DNA of 38,963 bases, taken from NCBI GenBank assembly GCA_036000965.1, contig DASYUT010000128.1, forward strand, positions 1 to 38,963, in the 5' to 3' direction. The notes below the pieces were generated by a model, which saw only the letters and a program-made list of their open reading frames with translations, was not told the DNA's origin and ran no database searches. Position numbers and translations under genes: made by a program. This document shows, piece by piece, positions 24,650-32,042 of the stretch. Each line of letters starts with the position of its first letter. Position 1 is the first letter of the stretch. Origin of the DNA: Actinomycetes bacterium (lineage in GTDB: Bacteria > Actinomycetota > CALGFH01).

Positions 24650-25849
24650 ATGGACCGTCACACCACCTCCGCCACCACCGCGCGCCCGGGTCCAGGCCCA
24701 GGGCCGGGCTTCGGCATCGCCGGGTTCCGGGTCAGGGTCGGCTGGGGCGCCGCCGCCGTCACCGCGCTGATCGGCTGGTCGCTGGCGGCCGGCGTGCTCC
24801 CGGCTGCCTTCCCCGGGTACGCCGGCCCCGCCTACTGGGTCGCCGGCCTGGTCACCGGCGGGTTGTTCCTGGCCTCGGTGCTGGCTCACGAGCTCGGCCA
24901 CGCGCTCGTGGCCAGGCAGGCCGGGCTGAAGGTGCAGGACATCACCCTGTGGATCTTCGGCGGGGTGGCCCGCATCCACGGCGATGCGCCCAACCCCAGC
25001 ACGGCGCTGCGCATCGCCGCGGTCGGACCGCTCACCAGCCTCGTGCTCGCCTTCGGGTTCGGGCTGGCGTCAGCCGCCCTGCCCGTTGTCGGCCTGGGCG
25101 GGCTGCCCGCCGCGGTCGCGCTCTGGCTGGCCGGGATGAACGCCGTGCTGGCCGTGTTCAACCTGCTCCCGGGCGCCCCGCTCGACGGCGGGCGGATCCT
25201 GCGCGCCCTGCTGTGGCGCCGGCACGGCGATCCCGCGCGCGCCGCGGTGACCGCGGCCACCGCCGGGCGGGTCATCGGCCTCGGGCTGGTGGCGCTCGGA
25301 GTGGTCCAGCTGGCCCTCGGGAGCGCCAGCGGGATCTGGAACGCCCTGGTCGGCTGGTTCGTCTTCACCGCGGCGCGGGCCGAGGGCGGGCAGGCGGAGC
25401 TCGAGCGCGGGCTCGGGCACCTGCGGGCCAGCGACGTGATGCTCCCCGACCCGCCGCTGGGACCGGCCTGGTTCACGGTCGAGGCGTTCCTGGGCGGCCA
25501 CGCCGTGCGCCACCGCCTGCGCGCGTTCCCGCTGCAGGACTTCGACGGTCGTCCGGCCGGGCTGGTCACCCTGGCCGCGTTGCTGCGGGTGCCGCCCGAG
25601 CTGCGGCCGGCGGTCCGCGTGGGCGCCGTAGCCACGCCGGCGGCCGCGGTGGTGACCAGCGGCCCGGGCGAGCCGGTGGTGGAGCTGCTCCGGCGCCTGG
25701 CCCAGCGCAGGCAGGGCGCCGCGCTGGTGGTGGGCGAAGACGGCCGCCTGGTCGGCGTCGTGTCCGCCGACGACCTGGCCCGGGCCGGGTCGACGGCCCG
25801 GGCCGGCGCATCGTTGCCAGACCCCGGGCCGGAACCGGTCGGGAGATGA
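24650..25849 (+). CDS. Site-2 protease family (M50) intramembrane metalloprotease with CBS-like tail
   Basis: 399 residues. The zinc site H80-E81-x2-H84 lies in a membrane helix (ASVLAHELGHALVARQAG), and the second motif NLLPGAPLDGGRIL (Asp179) completes it. At least five hydrophobic segments are visible between residues 30 and 240. The C-terminal ~130 residues resemble paired CBS modules (SDVMLPDPP; VVGEDGRLVGVVSADDLARAG), which usually bind adenosyl nucleotides. This is the Rip3-like layout of actinobacteria. It cleaves membrane-embedded substrates; the substrate is unknown. Its ribosome site GAAGGGA is in the switching helix of the upstream riboswitch, so expression should follow that ligand. 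The PGPGW gene follows after four bases. Confidence 0.9.
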   Translation: MDRHTTSATTARPGPGPGPGFGIAGFRVRVGWGAAAVTALIGWSLAAGVLPAAFPGYAGPAYWVAGLVTGGLFLASVLAHELGHALVARQAGLKVQDITLWIFGGVARIHGDAPNPSTALRIAAVGPLTSLVLAFGFGLASAALPVVGLGGLPAAVALWLAGMNAVLAVFNLLPGAPLDGGRILRALLWRRHGDPARAAVTAATAGRVIGLGLVALGVVQLALGSASGIWNALVGWFVFTAARAEGGQAELERGLGHLRASDVMLPDPPLGPAWFTVEAFLGGHAVRHRLRAFPLQDFDGRPAGLVTLAALLRVPPELRPAVRVGAVATPAAAVVTSGPGEPVVELLRRLAQRRQGAALVVGEDGRLVGVVSADDLARAGSTARAGASLPDPGPEPVGR

Positions 25850-25853
25850 GCCG

Positions 25854-26102
25854 TTGACCACGAGACCGGGTTCGACCATCGGCCGGGCCCTGGTCAAGGG
25901 CGCGAGGCTGGTGAGCGTCACCGTCGTCGGCTTCTCGCTGGTCATCGTGGGGATCGTGCTCCTGTTCCTGCCCGGCCCGGGCCTGCTCGTCATCATCGCA
26001 GGGCTCGCGCTGCTGGCCACCGAGTTCGCCTGGGCCCGCCGCCTGCTCGTGCTCGCCCGCGGGCAGGCCCGCCGGATGAGCGACCGGGTGCGCCGCCGGT
26101 AG
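25854..26102 (+). CDS. PGPGW-family small membrane protein (TIGR02611-like)
   Basis: 82 residues starting at TTG 25854, with GGGAG eight bases before it and the previous stop only four bases upstream. A hydrophobic core runs VSVTVVGFSLVIVGIVLLFL, then the signature LPGPGLLVIIAGLALLATEF and a basic tail WARRLLVLARGQARR. The family motif is PGPG(W); here the fifth position is Leu. Two membrane helices with short basic ends are expected. Function of the family is unknown. Tight spacing implies co-translation with the site-2 protease and shared riboswitch control. Confidence 0.8.
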   Translation: MTTRPGSTIGRALVKGARLVSVTVVGFSLVIVGIVLLFLPGPGLLVIIAGLALLATEFAWARRLLVLARGQARRMSDRVRRR

Positions 26103-26127
26103 CGGCGCGGCGACCCGGTGACCGCTG

Positions 26128-26330
26128 TGCCAGCGGATTCCCCCTGGTTTTGCCAGAGCATTCCCCCTGGCTCTGTCAGAGCATCCGCCTGGCTCTGCCA
26201 AACCTTCCCCCGTGGGTCTGGCAGAGCTTCCCCCGTGGGTCTGCCAGGCGTGCGCATCGGCTACCTGCTCGCCGACCCGTCCGTGGTCTGCCAGAGCTTC
26301 TCCGTGGGTCTGCCAGAGGATTTCCCCTGG
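26128..26330. repeat. 22-23 bp degenerate minisatellite, about seven units
   Basis: Units of the form TGCCAGAGC-TTCCCCC-GTGGGTC recur, for example from 26153, 26176, 26199 and 26222, and again near 26289 and 26311, with a diverged stretch at 26245-26285. They fill most of the 389 bases between the PGPGW and class V PLP genes. Reading frames through it give only repetitive peptides (WQTHGE-like on the minus strand), so I do not call a gene. Confidence 0.85.
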
Positions 26331-26491
26331 CGCCCCCCGCGCCCGCGCCGGCTGTCCCCCGGTCGCGGTAGGGTTCAGGGTGCAAGGGTGGACCGAGGGG
26401 GTGCCCCGGGTGTCGGACTGCACGGCGGCCTCGAAGCAGTGCGTGCTCATCGGTGGCAGCCGTGGCTGACCCGCCCGGCCGGCCTGGGACG

Positions 26492-27610
26492 ATGCCTGGC
26501 GGCTACCTGGCCGAGTTCGGCGAGCCGCCCGGCTACCTCGACTTCGCCCGGGTCGGCCCGCCCTCCCGCCGGGTGGTGGCCGCCCTGGCCGCGGCGGCCG
26601 GGCGGGTGCACGCGGCCCAGCCGGGGACCCTCGACCAGATGGACGCGGGCACGGCAGCGGCCAGGCAGCGGGCCGCGCGCCTGCTCGGGACCTGCCTGGA
26701 CCAGGTGACCCTGATCCCGTCGACCAGCGCGGGACTGTTCGCCGCCGCGCTCGGCCTGCCCGCCGGCAACGTGGTGGTGCCGGCGGGCGAGTTCCCGGCC
26801 AACCGCTACCCATGGGTCCGGGCGGTCGCCGTCCGCGGCGGGGAGGTGCGCTGGCTCGCCGCCCCAGACGGGCGGGTCACCGCCGACCGGGTGGCCGAGC
26901 TGGTCGACCGGCAGACGACCGCCGTCGTGGTGAGCCAGGTCGACCACCAGACCGGCTTCCGGCCCAACCTCGACACGCTGCGCGAGGCGGCCGGCGATGC
27001 CCTCCTGGTCGTGGACGCGATCCAGGGACTCGGCGCGGTGCGGACCACCCTCGAGCCCGCCGACGTGCTCGTGTCCGGTGGGCAGAAGTGGCTGCGTGCA
27101 GGGTTCGGCAGCGCGCTGCTCGCCTGCTCGGCGCGGGCCCTCGACCGCCTCCAGCCGGTCCTGTCCGGCTGGACCGGCGTCGAGGACACGTTCGAGCTGG
27201 CCCACCCGACCCCCCAGCCGGCGCTCGCCGGGGCCGAGCGGTTCTCGCTCACGGTCTTCAACCCCTTCGCCGCCAGCGCCTTGGCGGCCGCGCTGGAGCT
27301 GGTCGAAGAGACCGGCATCGCCGCGATCGAGGCGGCCATCGCCCACCGCGTCCGCGCCCTGGAGCTGGCGGTCCGCTGGGCCGGTGCCGAGGTGCTGGCG
27401 CCCTGGCGGACGCCTGCGGAGCGGGCTGGCATCCTGTCGTTCCGGGTCCCCGGGTGGGACCCGGCCGAGCTGGTCGCCCGGCTCGCCGCAGCTGGCCTGG
27501 TGGTCTCCGAACGGGGCGGGTGGGTGCGCCTGGCCCCGCACGCCACCACCCCGGTCGAGGTCGCCGACTGGCTCGCCGACGCCGTCGCCCCCTCCCCCAG
27601 CGCGGGCTGA
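26492..27610 (+). CDS. Class V aminotransferase-fold PLP-dependent enzyme
   Basis: 372 residues from ATG 26492; GTG 26453 would give 385. Fold-type I class V features: LDFARVGPPSRRVVAAL at the start, VTLIPSTSAGLFAAALGL (phosphate cup), VVVSQVDHQTGFRPNLDTL, VVDAIQGLGAV with the pyridine-pairing Asp, and SGGQKWLRAGFG with the PLP Lys. The family covers kynureninases, cysteine desulfurases and EgtE-type C-S lyases. The sequence does not decide between them, and no partner genes for Fe-S or ergothioneine synthesis are adjacent. The ATG start matches the usual beginning of the fold better than the GTG. A strong palindrome follows the stop. Confidence 0.8.
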   Translation: MPGGYLAEFGEPPGYLDFARVGPPSRRVVAALAAAAGRVHAAQPGTLDQMDAGTAAARQRAARLLGTCLDQVTLIPSTSAGLFAAALGLPAGNVVVPAGEFPANRYPWVRAVAVRGGEVRWLAAPDGRVTADRVAELVDRQTTAVVVSQVDHQTGFRPNLDTLREAAGDALLVVDAIQGLGAVRTTLEPADVLVSGGQKWLRAGFGSALLACSARALDRLQPVLSGWTGVEDTFELAHPTPQPALAGAERFSLTVFNPFAASALAAALELVEETGIAAIEAAIAHRVRALELAVRWAGAEVLAPWRTPAERAGILSFRVPGWDPAELVARLAAAGLVVSERGGWVRLAPHATTPVEVADWLADAVAPSPSAG

Positions 27611-27645
27611 CACCCCTGGTGTCGCCGAGGCGACACCAGGGGTGT
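27610..27645. terminator. 17-bp perfect stem palindrome after the class V PLP gene
   Basis: ACACCCCTGGTGTCGCC, two bases (GA), then its exact reverse complement. The left arm starts in the last base of the stop codon. It should form a very stable hairpin and is probably a terminator without T-tract. As a near-perfect DNA palindrome it could also bind a dimeric regulator of the NfeD-like gene 74 bases on. Confidence 0.75.
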
Positions 27646-27718
27646 GTCCGAGCGCACAGAACAACGCGGCCCGGCACGTCACGATTGTGTGGCAAGGCGA
27701 TCAGGAGAGGAGCGCGGC

Positions 27719-28117
27719 ATGGACGTGACCATCGCGACCGGCGTAGCGGCGGGCCTCATCCACACGTTCGACCAGACCGTGATGCTCACCGGAGCGCTGG
27801 CCATGGGGCTGTGCCTGTTCACCGGGCTGGCCTGGCTGGGGTGGCGGGCCTGGCGGGCCTGGCGCGCCCCCAGCATCCTCGGCGCCGAGGGGCTGGTCGG
27901 CCGGCGGGCCACCGTCCGGCGGGCGGTCGGCCGGACCGGCTGGGTGCTGCTGGACGGTGCGCTGTGGCGGGCGCGCAGCAACAGCGGGCCGATGCGGGCC
28001 GACCAGACGGTCCGGGTGCTGGCCGTGGAGGGCCTCGAGCTGCTCGTCGCGCCGGAGGAGTGGGAGGAGGAGGGTGGCGGCGCGGTCATCACCGCCCTCC
28101 GGGCCCGCTGGTGGTGA
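27719..28117 (+). CDS. NfeD-like short membrane protein
   Basis: 132 residues from ATG 27719, with AGGAGAGGAG upstream. A membrane segment (TVMLTGALAMGLCLFTGLAWL) is followed by basic WRAWRAWRAP and then an NfeD C-terminal OB-fold-like domain. Its signature is GLVGRRATVRRAVGRTGWVLLDGALWRARS and TVRVLAVEGLELLVAPEEW. NfeD proteins usually work with a stomatin/SPFH protein in membrane microdomains, but no SPFH gene is next to it. Convergent with the class III aminotransferase gene, with 57 bases between. Confidence 0.8.
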   Translation: MDVTIATGVAAGLIHTFDQTVMLTGALAMGLCLFTGLAWLGWRAWRAWRAPSILGAEGLVGRRATVRRAVGRTGWVLLDGALWRARSNSGPMRADQTVRVLAVEGLELLVAPEEWEEEGGGAVITALRARWW

Positions 28118-28174
28118 GCCCTCCGGTGGGGGTGCGCAGGCCCCGGCTGGGTGCGCAGCCCGGCGGCGTTCGGA

Positions 28175-29491
28175 TCACCCGGTGGTCGCCTGGACCGCGG
28201 CGGCGGTCGTGGCGGCCATCTCCTCGACCTCGGCGTCGGTGGCCACCAACGGCGGGCCGAGCATGACGAGGTCGCCCTCGGTGCCGTCGGCGCAGCCGGT
28301 CGAGGAGTACAGCAACAGGCCCCGGTCGCGGGCTGCGGCCACGACCCGCTCGGCGACCTGCGCCGAGCGCGGGAACGGCGCGCGGCTGGCCCGGTCGGCG
28401 ACCAGCTCGACGGCGACCATGAGCCCGAGGCCGCGCACGTCCCCGACCCGCTGATGGCCGGCGAGCCGTGCCTCGAGCTCGGCCAGGAGCCGCTTGCCCT
28501 TGCCGGCGGCCGCCTCCACGAGCCCGTCCTGGCGCAGGATGCGCAGCACCTCCCGGCCGGCGGCCGCCCCGACCACGTGGTGGGAGTAGGTGAGGCCGTG
28601 GGTGAACCCGGTCCCGGCGATGGTGTCGTGGACCGGGCCGCTGGCCACCGCCAGCCCGAGCGGCCAGTAGCCCGACGCAGCGCCCTTGGCGGCTGCCAGG
28701 ACGTCGGGACGGACGCCCCAGTGGTCGCAGCCGAACCAGCGGCCGGTGCGGCCGAACCCGGTCATCACCTCGTCGGCGACGAGCAGCACGCCGTGACGCC
28801 GGCACACCTCGGCCACAGCCGGCCAGTAGTCGTCGGGCGGCACCGCCGCCCCCAGCGCGGCACCGGCGACCGGTTCGGCCACGAACGCGGCCACTGTCCC
28901 CGGCCCGGCCCGCACGATGGCGGCCTCGAGGGCGTCGGCGTAGCGCCGCCCGCAGCCGTCGGGATGGGTGTCCGGGAACGGGCAGCGGTACTCGTAGGCG
29001 GCCAGCGTGTGGCTGGCCTGCCCGAGCCAGGGCAGGTAGGGGCGGCGCAGCGGCTCCCGCCCGGACACGTCCAGGGCGCCCCGGGTGTTGCCGTGGTAGG
29101 AGCCCCACCGCGCGATCACCTTGTGGCGGTCCTCGCCTCGGGCCAGGTGGTAGGCGCGGGCCATCTTCAGCGCGGTCTCGATCGCCTCGCTCCCCCCTGA
29201 CACCGGGTAGACGCGGGCGTCGTCGACCGGGACCACCTCGGCCAACTCGGCGGCGTAGGCCTCGAGCGCGTCGGAGGTGAACATCGTGCCGTGGGCGTAG
29301 GCGACCGCGAGCGCCTGCGTGCGGATCGCCTCGACGACCCGCTCGTCGCCGTGGCCGACGCCGACCACGACCGCGCCGCCGGCCCCGTCGAGGTAGCGAC
29401 GGCCGTCGGCGTCCCACACCTGCGCGCCCCTGGCCCGGGCCACTCGCGGCAGGCCGCCCGGGACCCGATGGAAGACGTGGCTACTTGACAT
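28175..29491 (-). CDS. Class III aminotransferase (omega-amino acid type)
   Basis: 438 residues. PLP fold-type I class III features: LDGAGGAVVVGVGHGDERVVEAI, VSGGSEAIETALKMARAYH, KVIARWGSYHGNT, LLVADEVMTGFGRTGRWFG with the pyridine Asp, and AAAKGAASGYWPLG with the PLP Lys (~269). It fits omega-amino acid:pyruvate or 4-aminobutyrate/5-aminovalerate type enzymes; the amino donor cannot be fixed by eye. ATG 29491 overlaps the end of the CoA-transferase beta gene by 11 bases, so the two are translationally coupled. Being the third gene of this operon suggests that the amino group is removed first and the resulting acid is activated as a CoA ester. Confidence 0.88.
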   Translation of the reverse strand: MSSSHVFHRVPGGLPRVARARGAQVWDADGRRYLDGAGGAVVVGVGHGDERVVEAIRTQALAVAYAHGTMFTSDALEAYAAELAEVVPVDDARVYPVSGGSEAIETALKMARAYHLARGEDRHKVIARWGSYHGNTRGALDVSGREPLRRPYLPWLGQASHTLAAYEYRCPFPDTHPDGCGRRYADALEAAIVRAGPGTVAAFVAEPVAGAALGAAVPPDDYWPAVAEVCRRHGVLLVADEVMTGFGRTGRWFGCDHWGVRPDVLAAAKGAASGYWPLGLAVASGPVHDTIAGTGFTHGLTYSHHVVGAAAGREVLRILRQDGLVEAAAGKGKRLLAELEARLAGHQRVGDVRGLGLMVAVELVADRASRAPFPRSAQVAERVVAAARDRGLLLYSSTGCADGTEGDLVMLGPPLVATDAEVEEMAATTAAAVQATTG

Positions 29492-30317
29492 AGATGCGCT
29501 GGGGGTCGAGCTCCTCGCGGATCAGGCGGAGCTCCTCGCCGGTCGGGGCGGGCGTGGTGGCCAGGTCGCCGGCCACCCGCACGTCCCAGCCGGTCGCCGC
29601 CCGCACCTCGTCGACGGTGACCCCAGGATGCACGGTGGCCAGGACCATCTCGCCGGTGTCGGCGTCGAACCGGTAGGTCCCAAGGTCGGTCACCACCACC
29701 GACGGCCCCCGGCCCTGCCAGCCCTGGGCGGCCCGCAGGGCGGCCCCGCCGAGGTTGCCTGGGCTGGTCTGGAAGTCGACCCGCTCCACGAACGAGCGGG
29801 CCGACTGGCGCATCAGCACGAACACCTCGCGCGCGTTGATGGCGATCTCGCACGCCCCGCCGGAGCCGGGCAGGCGCACCTTGGGGTGGTCGTAGGGGCC
29901 GATCACGGTGGTGTTGATGTTGCCGTACCGGTCGAGCTGGGCCGCGCCGAGGAACCCGACGTCGATCAGCCCGCCCTGAAGGTAGTACTGGAACAGCTCC
30001 ACCATGCTCATCGCCGCGGTGGCGCCGGTGACCAGGCAGGGGTCGCCGATGGACAGCGGCAGGCGGGCGGGCCGGGCGCCGTACACCCCCGACTCGTAGA
30101 CCAGCTCGACATCGGGCGCGACGGTCCGCTGGGCGAGCGCGACCGCGATGTTGGGCAGCCCAATGCCCACGAAGCAGACGCGCCGGCCGGCCAGCGCGCG
30201 CGCCCCCGCCACGACCAGCATCTCCGACCGCGACCAGCCAGATCCCGGTGCTCCGACGCTGCCGCCGCCCGCGCCGCTTACCGGTGGTCCCCCGCTGCCG
30301 CCGCCCGCGCCGCTCAC
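29481..30317 (-). CDS. CoA-transferase, beta subunit (GctB-like)
   Basis: 278 residues from GTG 30317, overlapping the alpha stop (GTGA). The class I CoA-transferase beta fold is clear: RVCFVGIGLPNIAVALAQRT, then ELVYESGVYGA with the catalytic Glu (about residue 75) that becomes the glutamyl-CoA thioester. LPLSIGDPCLVTGATAAMSM, FLGAAQLDRYGNINTTVIG and LPGSGGACEIA complete it. The first ~24 residues are a duplicated Ser-Gly-Ala-Gly-rich segment from a 36-bp tandem repeat; a downstream ATG (SEMLVVAGARAL) may be the ancestral start. Partner of the alpha subunit. Confidence 0.87.
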   Translation of the reverse strand: MSGAGGGSGGPPVSGAGGGSVGAPGSGWSRSEMLVVAGARALAGRRVCFVGIGLPNIAVALAQRTVAPDVELVYESGVYGARPARLPLSIGDPCLVTGATAAMSMVELFQYYLQGGLIDVGFLGAAQLDRYGNINTTVIGPYDHPKVRLPGSGGACEIAINAREVFVLMRQSARSFVERVDFQTSPGNLGGAALRAAQGWQGRGPSVVVTDLGTYRFDADTGEMVLATVHPGVTVDEVRAATGWDVRVAGDLATTPAPTGEELRLIREELDPQRIYVK

Positions 30318-30328
30318 CGGTAGTCCCC
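30257..30328 (-). repeat. 36-bp tandem duplication across the alpha-stop/beta-start junction
   Basis: Units 30257-30292 and 30293-30328 differ at two or three bases. Both contain the alpha C-terminal codons, stop and beta start region: one reads CCGGTGAGC (functional TGA/GTG), the other CCGGTAAGC. The duplication therefore adds 12 codons to beta and a spare in-frame stop (TAA) relative to alpha. Confidence 0.9.
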
Positions 30329-31267
30329 GTAGTCGACGGGGCCGGCCAGGGCCGGGCCGGGGGTGAGCTCCCGCCAGCGCGCCTCGCCGAGCTTGTCGAC
30401 GTACTCGGCGTGGGTCGCGGTGCCGTGGACCCACTCCTTCAGCCATGCCTCGAGCAGCTCGGGGTCGCGGCTGATCCGGTCCCACTCCAGGTAGAAGCGG
30501 TTGTCGCGGTCGTAGTAGCCCTGCGCGTAGGAGGGGTGGGCGCCCCGGGGGCAGACGACCACGGCGTCGACCTTCATGCCCGGGACGAGGGTCCGGTTGG
30601 GGTCGGCGCGCACCACCTCCTCCCCCACCAGCTCCTCGACCACCACGATGACCCGCCTGGCGGCGAACGCCGCCTCCTTCTGGCAGCCGGTCAGGCCCCA
30701 GACCTGGGCGTTGCCGCCAGCGTCGGCCCGCTGGGCGTGGACAATGGTCACGTCGGGGGTGAGCGGCGGCACCGCGTACACCGTCTCCCCGCCGAACGGT
30801 GAGGCGACCGGCCGGATGTTCGGGTTCACAGCGGGCAGGTCGGTCTCGAAGTAGGACCGCAGCGGGTAGAACGGCAGGTTCGCCGCGCCCGCGGTATAGC
30901 GGCCGACCATGCCGAAGTGGGAGTACTCCTCGAGCTCGAGCGGGGCCGGGTCGGCCTGCTCGACCCGGCGCCGGATCGCGTGCAGCGACCCCACGCCCGG
31001 GTTGCCGAGCCAGGAGAACACCAGCTTGCGGGCGACCCCGGCGCCGACCATCTGGTCGTAGACCACGTCGGGGGTGAGCCGGCACAGGACGAGGTCGCGC
31101 TTGCGCTGGCGGATCACCTCGTGGCCGGCCGCGAACGAGATGAGGTGGGTGAACCCCTCGATGGCCAGCGTGTCGCCGTCGCGCACCAACTCCCGGACGG
31201 CGTCGGCCATGGTGGTCACCTTGCCGCCCGCGGAGGCCGCGCGCGGCTCAACCGCCAACGCCCTCAC
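30314..31267 (-). CDS. CoA-transferase, alpha subunit (GctA-like)
   Basis: 317 residues from GTG 31267; ATG 31210 (MADAVRELV) is an alternative. Class I CoA-transferase alpha features: VRDGDTLAIEGFTHLISFAAGHEVIRQ, VYDQMVGAGVARKLVFSWLGNPGVG, and PLTPDVTIVHAQRADAGGNAQVWG. The glutaconate/acyl-CoA transferase pair moves CoA from a donor such as acetyl-CoA to a carboxylic acid. IpdA-type steroid-ring hydrolases share the fold, so transferase activity is not certain; the beta subunit's conserved YESG Glu favours it. First gene of the operon with the beta subunit and class III aminotransferase. The sugar or steroid catabolic genes expected with IpdAB are absent. Confidence 0.87.
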   Translation of the reverse strand: MRALAVEPRAASAGGKVTTMADAVRELVRDGDTLAIEGFTHLISFAAGHEVIRQRKRDLVLCRLTPDVVYDQMVGAGVARKLVFSWLGNPGVGSLHAIRRRVEQADPAPLELEEYSHFGMVGRYTAGAANLPFYPLRSYFETDLPAVNPNIRPVASPFGGETVYAVPPLTPDVTIVHAQRADAGGNAQVWGLTGCQKEAAFAARRVIVVVEELVGEEVVRADPNRTLVPGMKVDAVVVCPRGAHPSYAQGYYDRDNRFYLEWDRISRDPELLEAWLKEWVHGTATHAEYVDKLGEARWRELTPGPALAGPVDYGDYR

Positions 31268-31574
31268 CCCTCATGCCGCTCCGCTCCGTCGGTCACCAGG
31301 CCGCGCCCGCCGCTGGCACCGGCCGGGACACGATACCGTACGCCCGACTACCGTAGCCCGACCCGCCGCGGGCGGGGACGCAGGGACGTGGGTGGGCCTG
31401 GCCTGCCGCGGCGCGGGACGCGGGGACGCCCCACCCGCCGCAGGCGGGACGTAGGCAGGGCACGCCCGAAACATACGAACCGTCGTGCTGGTCGCCGACC
31501 AGGGTGACGGTCAGGTCAATGTGGGCGGTCGGATAGGCAGGGCCCGTCACCGGGCCCCGCCCTGCTCAGAGTGA
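31268..31574. other. Intergenic region with GC-rich inverted repeats
   Basis: No gene is supported. It holds CCCGCC/GGCGGG hairpins (31364-31378, 31435-31449), the near repeat TACCGTA twice (31336, 31350), a CTGGTCG-C-CGACCAG palindrome (31489-31503) and a GGGCCCG/CGGGCCC hairpin (31540-31557). Some of these probably serve as promoter or terminator parts for the CoA-transferase operon and the intron remnant. On the minus strand TATCGT (31330-31335) is a possible -10 for the operon, without a clear -35. Confidence 0.5.
31540..31557. terminator. Hairpin next to the group II intron 3' end
   Basis: GGGCCCG and CGGGCCC pair around TCAC, about 20-30 bases beyond the likely intron 3' end on the minus strand. 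It could terminate transcription arriving from the intron. Confidence 0.45.
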
Positions 31575-31673
31575 AGTAGGCCGCCGACGTGGTGCCCGTG
31601 GTTGGGGTCCTGTTCCGTCGGCCCCTTCCCGAACCGTGCTGGCGAGCTTTCCCCGCACACGGCTCTCCGGTGC
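31575..31673 (-). ncRNA. Group II intron 3' end (domains V and VI)
   Basis: On the minus strand, directly after the maturase stop, GAGCCGTGTGCGG (from 31665) then GAAA and CACGGTTC (ending 31631) form the highly conserved domain V hairpin, with its GAAA tetraloop. Domain VI follows: GCCGACG (31616-31622) pairs with CGTCGGC (31583-31589). The 3' end should lie just after, near the CTAC at 31576-31579, but is not fixed exactly. The 5' intron half (domains I-IV) is missing, so it cannot splice alone. Confidence 0.8.
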
Positions 31674-32042
31674 TCAGTTCCGGGTGGTGGCTGTGGCCCG
31701 TCCTGCGTGGATGTCCTGGTGGCAGCGGTCGCAGACCACGAGGGTCTTGCGCTTGCGCATGGCCATCAGGCGCACCCACGACGGCCGTTCCAGCCGTCCT
31801 GGCTTGTTGAGACCGGCGAGTTTGCGGACGTGGTGGACTTGCAGTCCGGTGCGTCCCTCGCACAGCTCACACCGTCCGGCGAGGAGCCGGTGGAGCAGCT
31901 CGTTGCGCCGGGTGGTGGCCATGACCGGCGTGCGATCGGTGATGACGGCGGTGCGCTGGCGTTGGAGCGGGATGCCGCCGAAGCGGGCGACCAGCGGTTT
32001 CCTGCCTTCATCGCGCCGCAGCGTGACCTGGAAGCAGAACCG
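31674..32042 (-). pseudogene. Group II intron reverse transcriptase/maturase, C-terminal remnant
   Basis: About 120 residues of the maturase C-terminus remain: CFQVTLRRDEGRKPLVARFGGIPLQRQ, then the HNH endonuclease domain with CELC, LQVHHVRKLAGL, WVRLMAMRKRKTLVVC and CHQDIHAG. Two CxxC pairs and the His residues are intact. All reverse transcriptase domains are missing; upstream of about 32042 the frame runs into sequence of a different origin. It ends right before the domain V RNA, the normal place for this ORF. A 5'-truncated copy, as produced by incomplete retrotransposition or deletion. Confidence 0.85.

Noticed and set aside
26118-26708. Open frame through the minisatellite into the class V PLP gene
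   Set aside because: Its second half is out of frame with the well-supported PLP enzyme and the first half is repeat-derived.
27610-27645. attachment or recombination site
   Set aside because: The palindrome is striking, but no integrase, tRNA or duplicated flank accompanies it; terminator is simpler.
29481-31085. Single fused 534-aa CoA-transferase
   Set aside because: The long frame covers beta in the correct frame but antisense-like shadow of alpha upstream; alpha is clearly encoded in a different frame ending in TGA at 30314-30316.
31293-31550. 85-codon minus-strand frame near the intron end
   Set aside because: Contains hairpin-forming GC-rich repeats and no family resemblance; may include old exon sequence but not enough to call.
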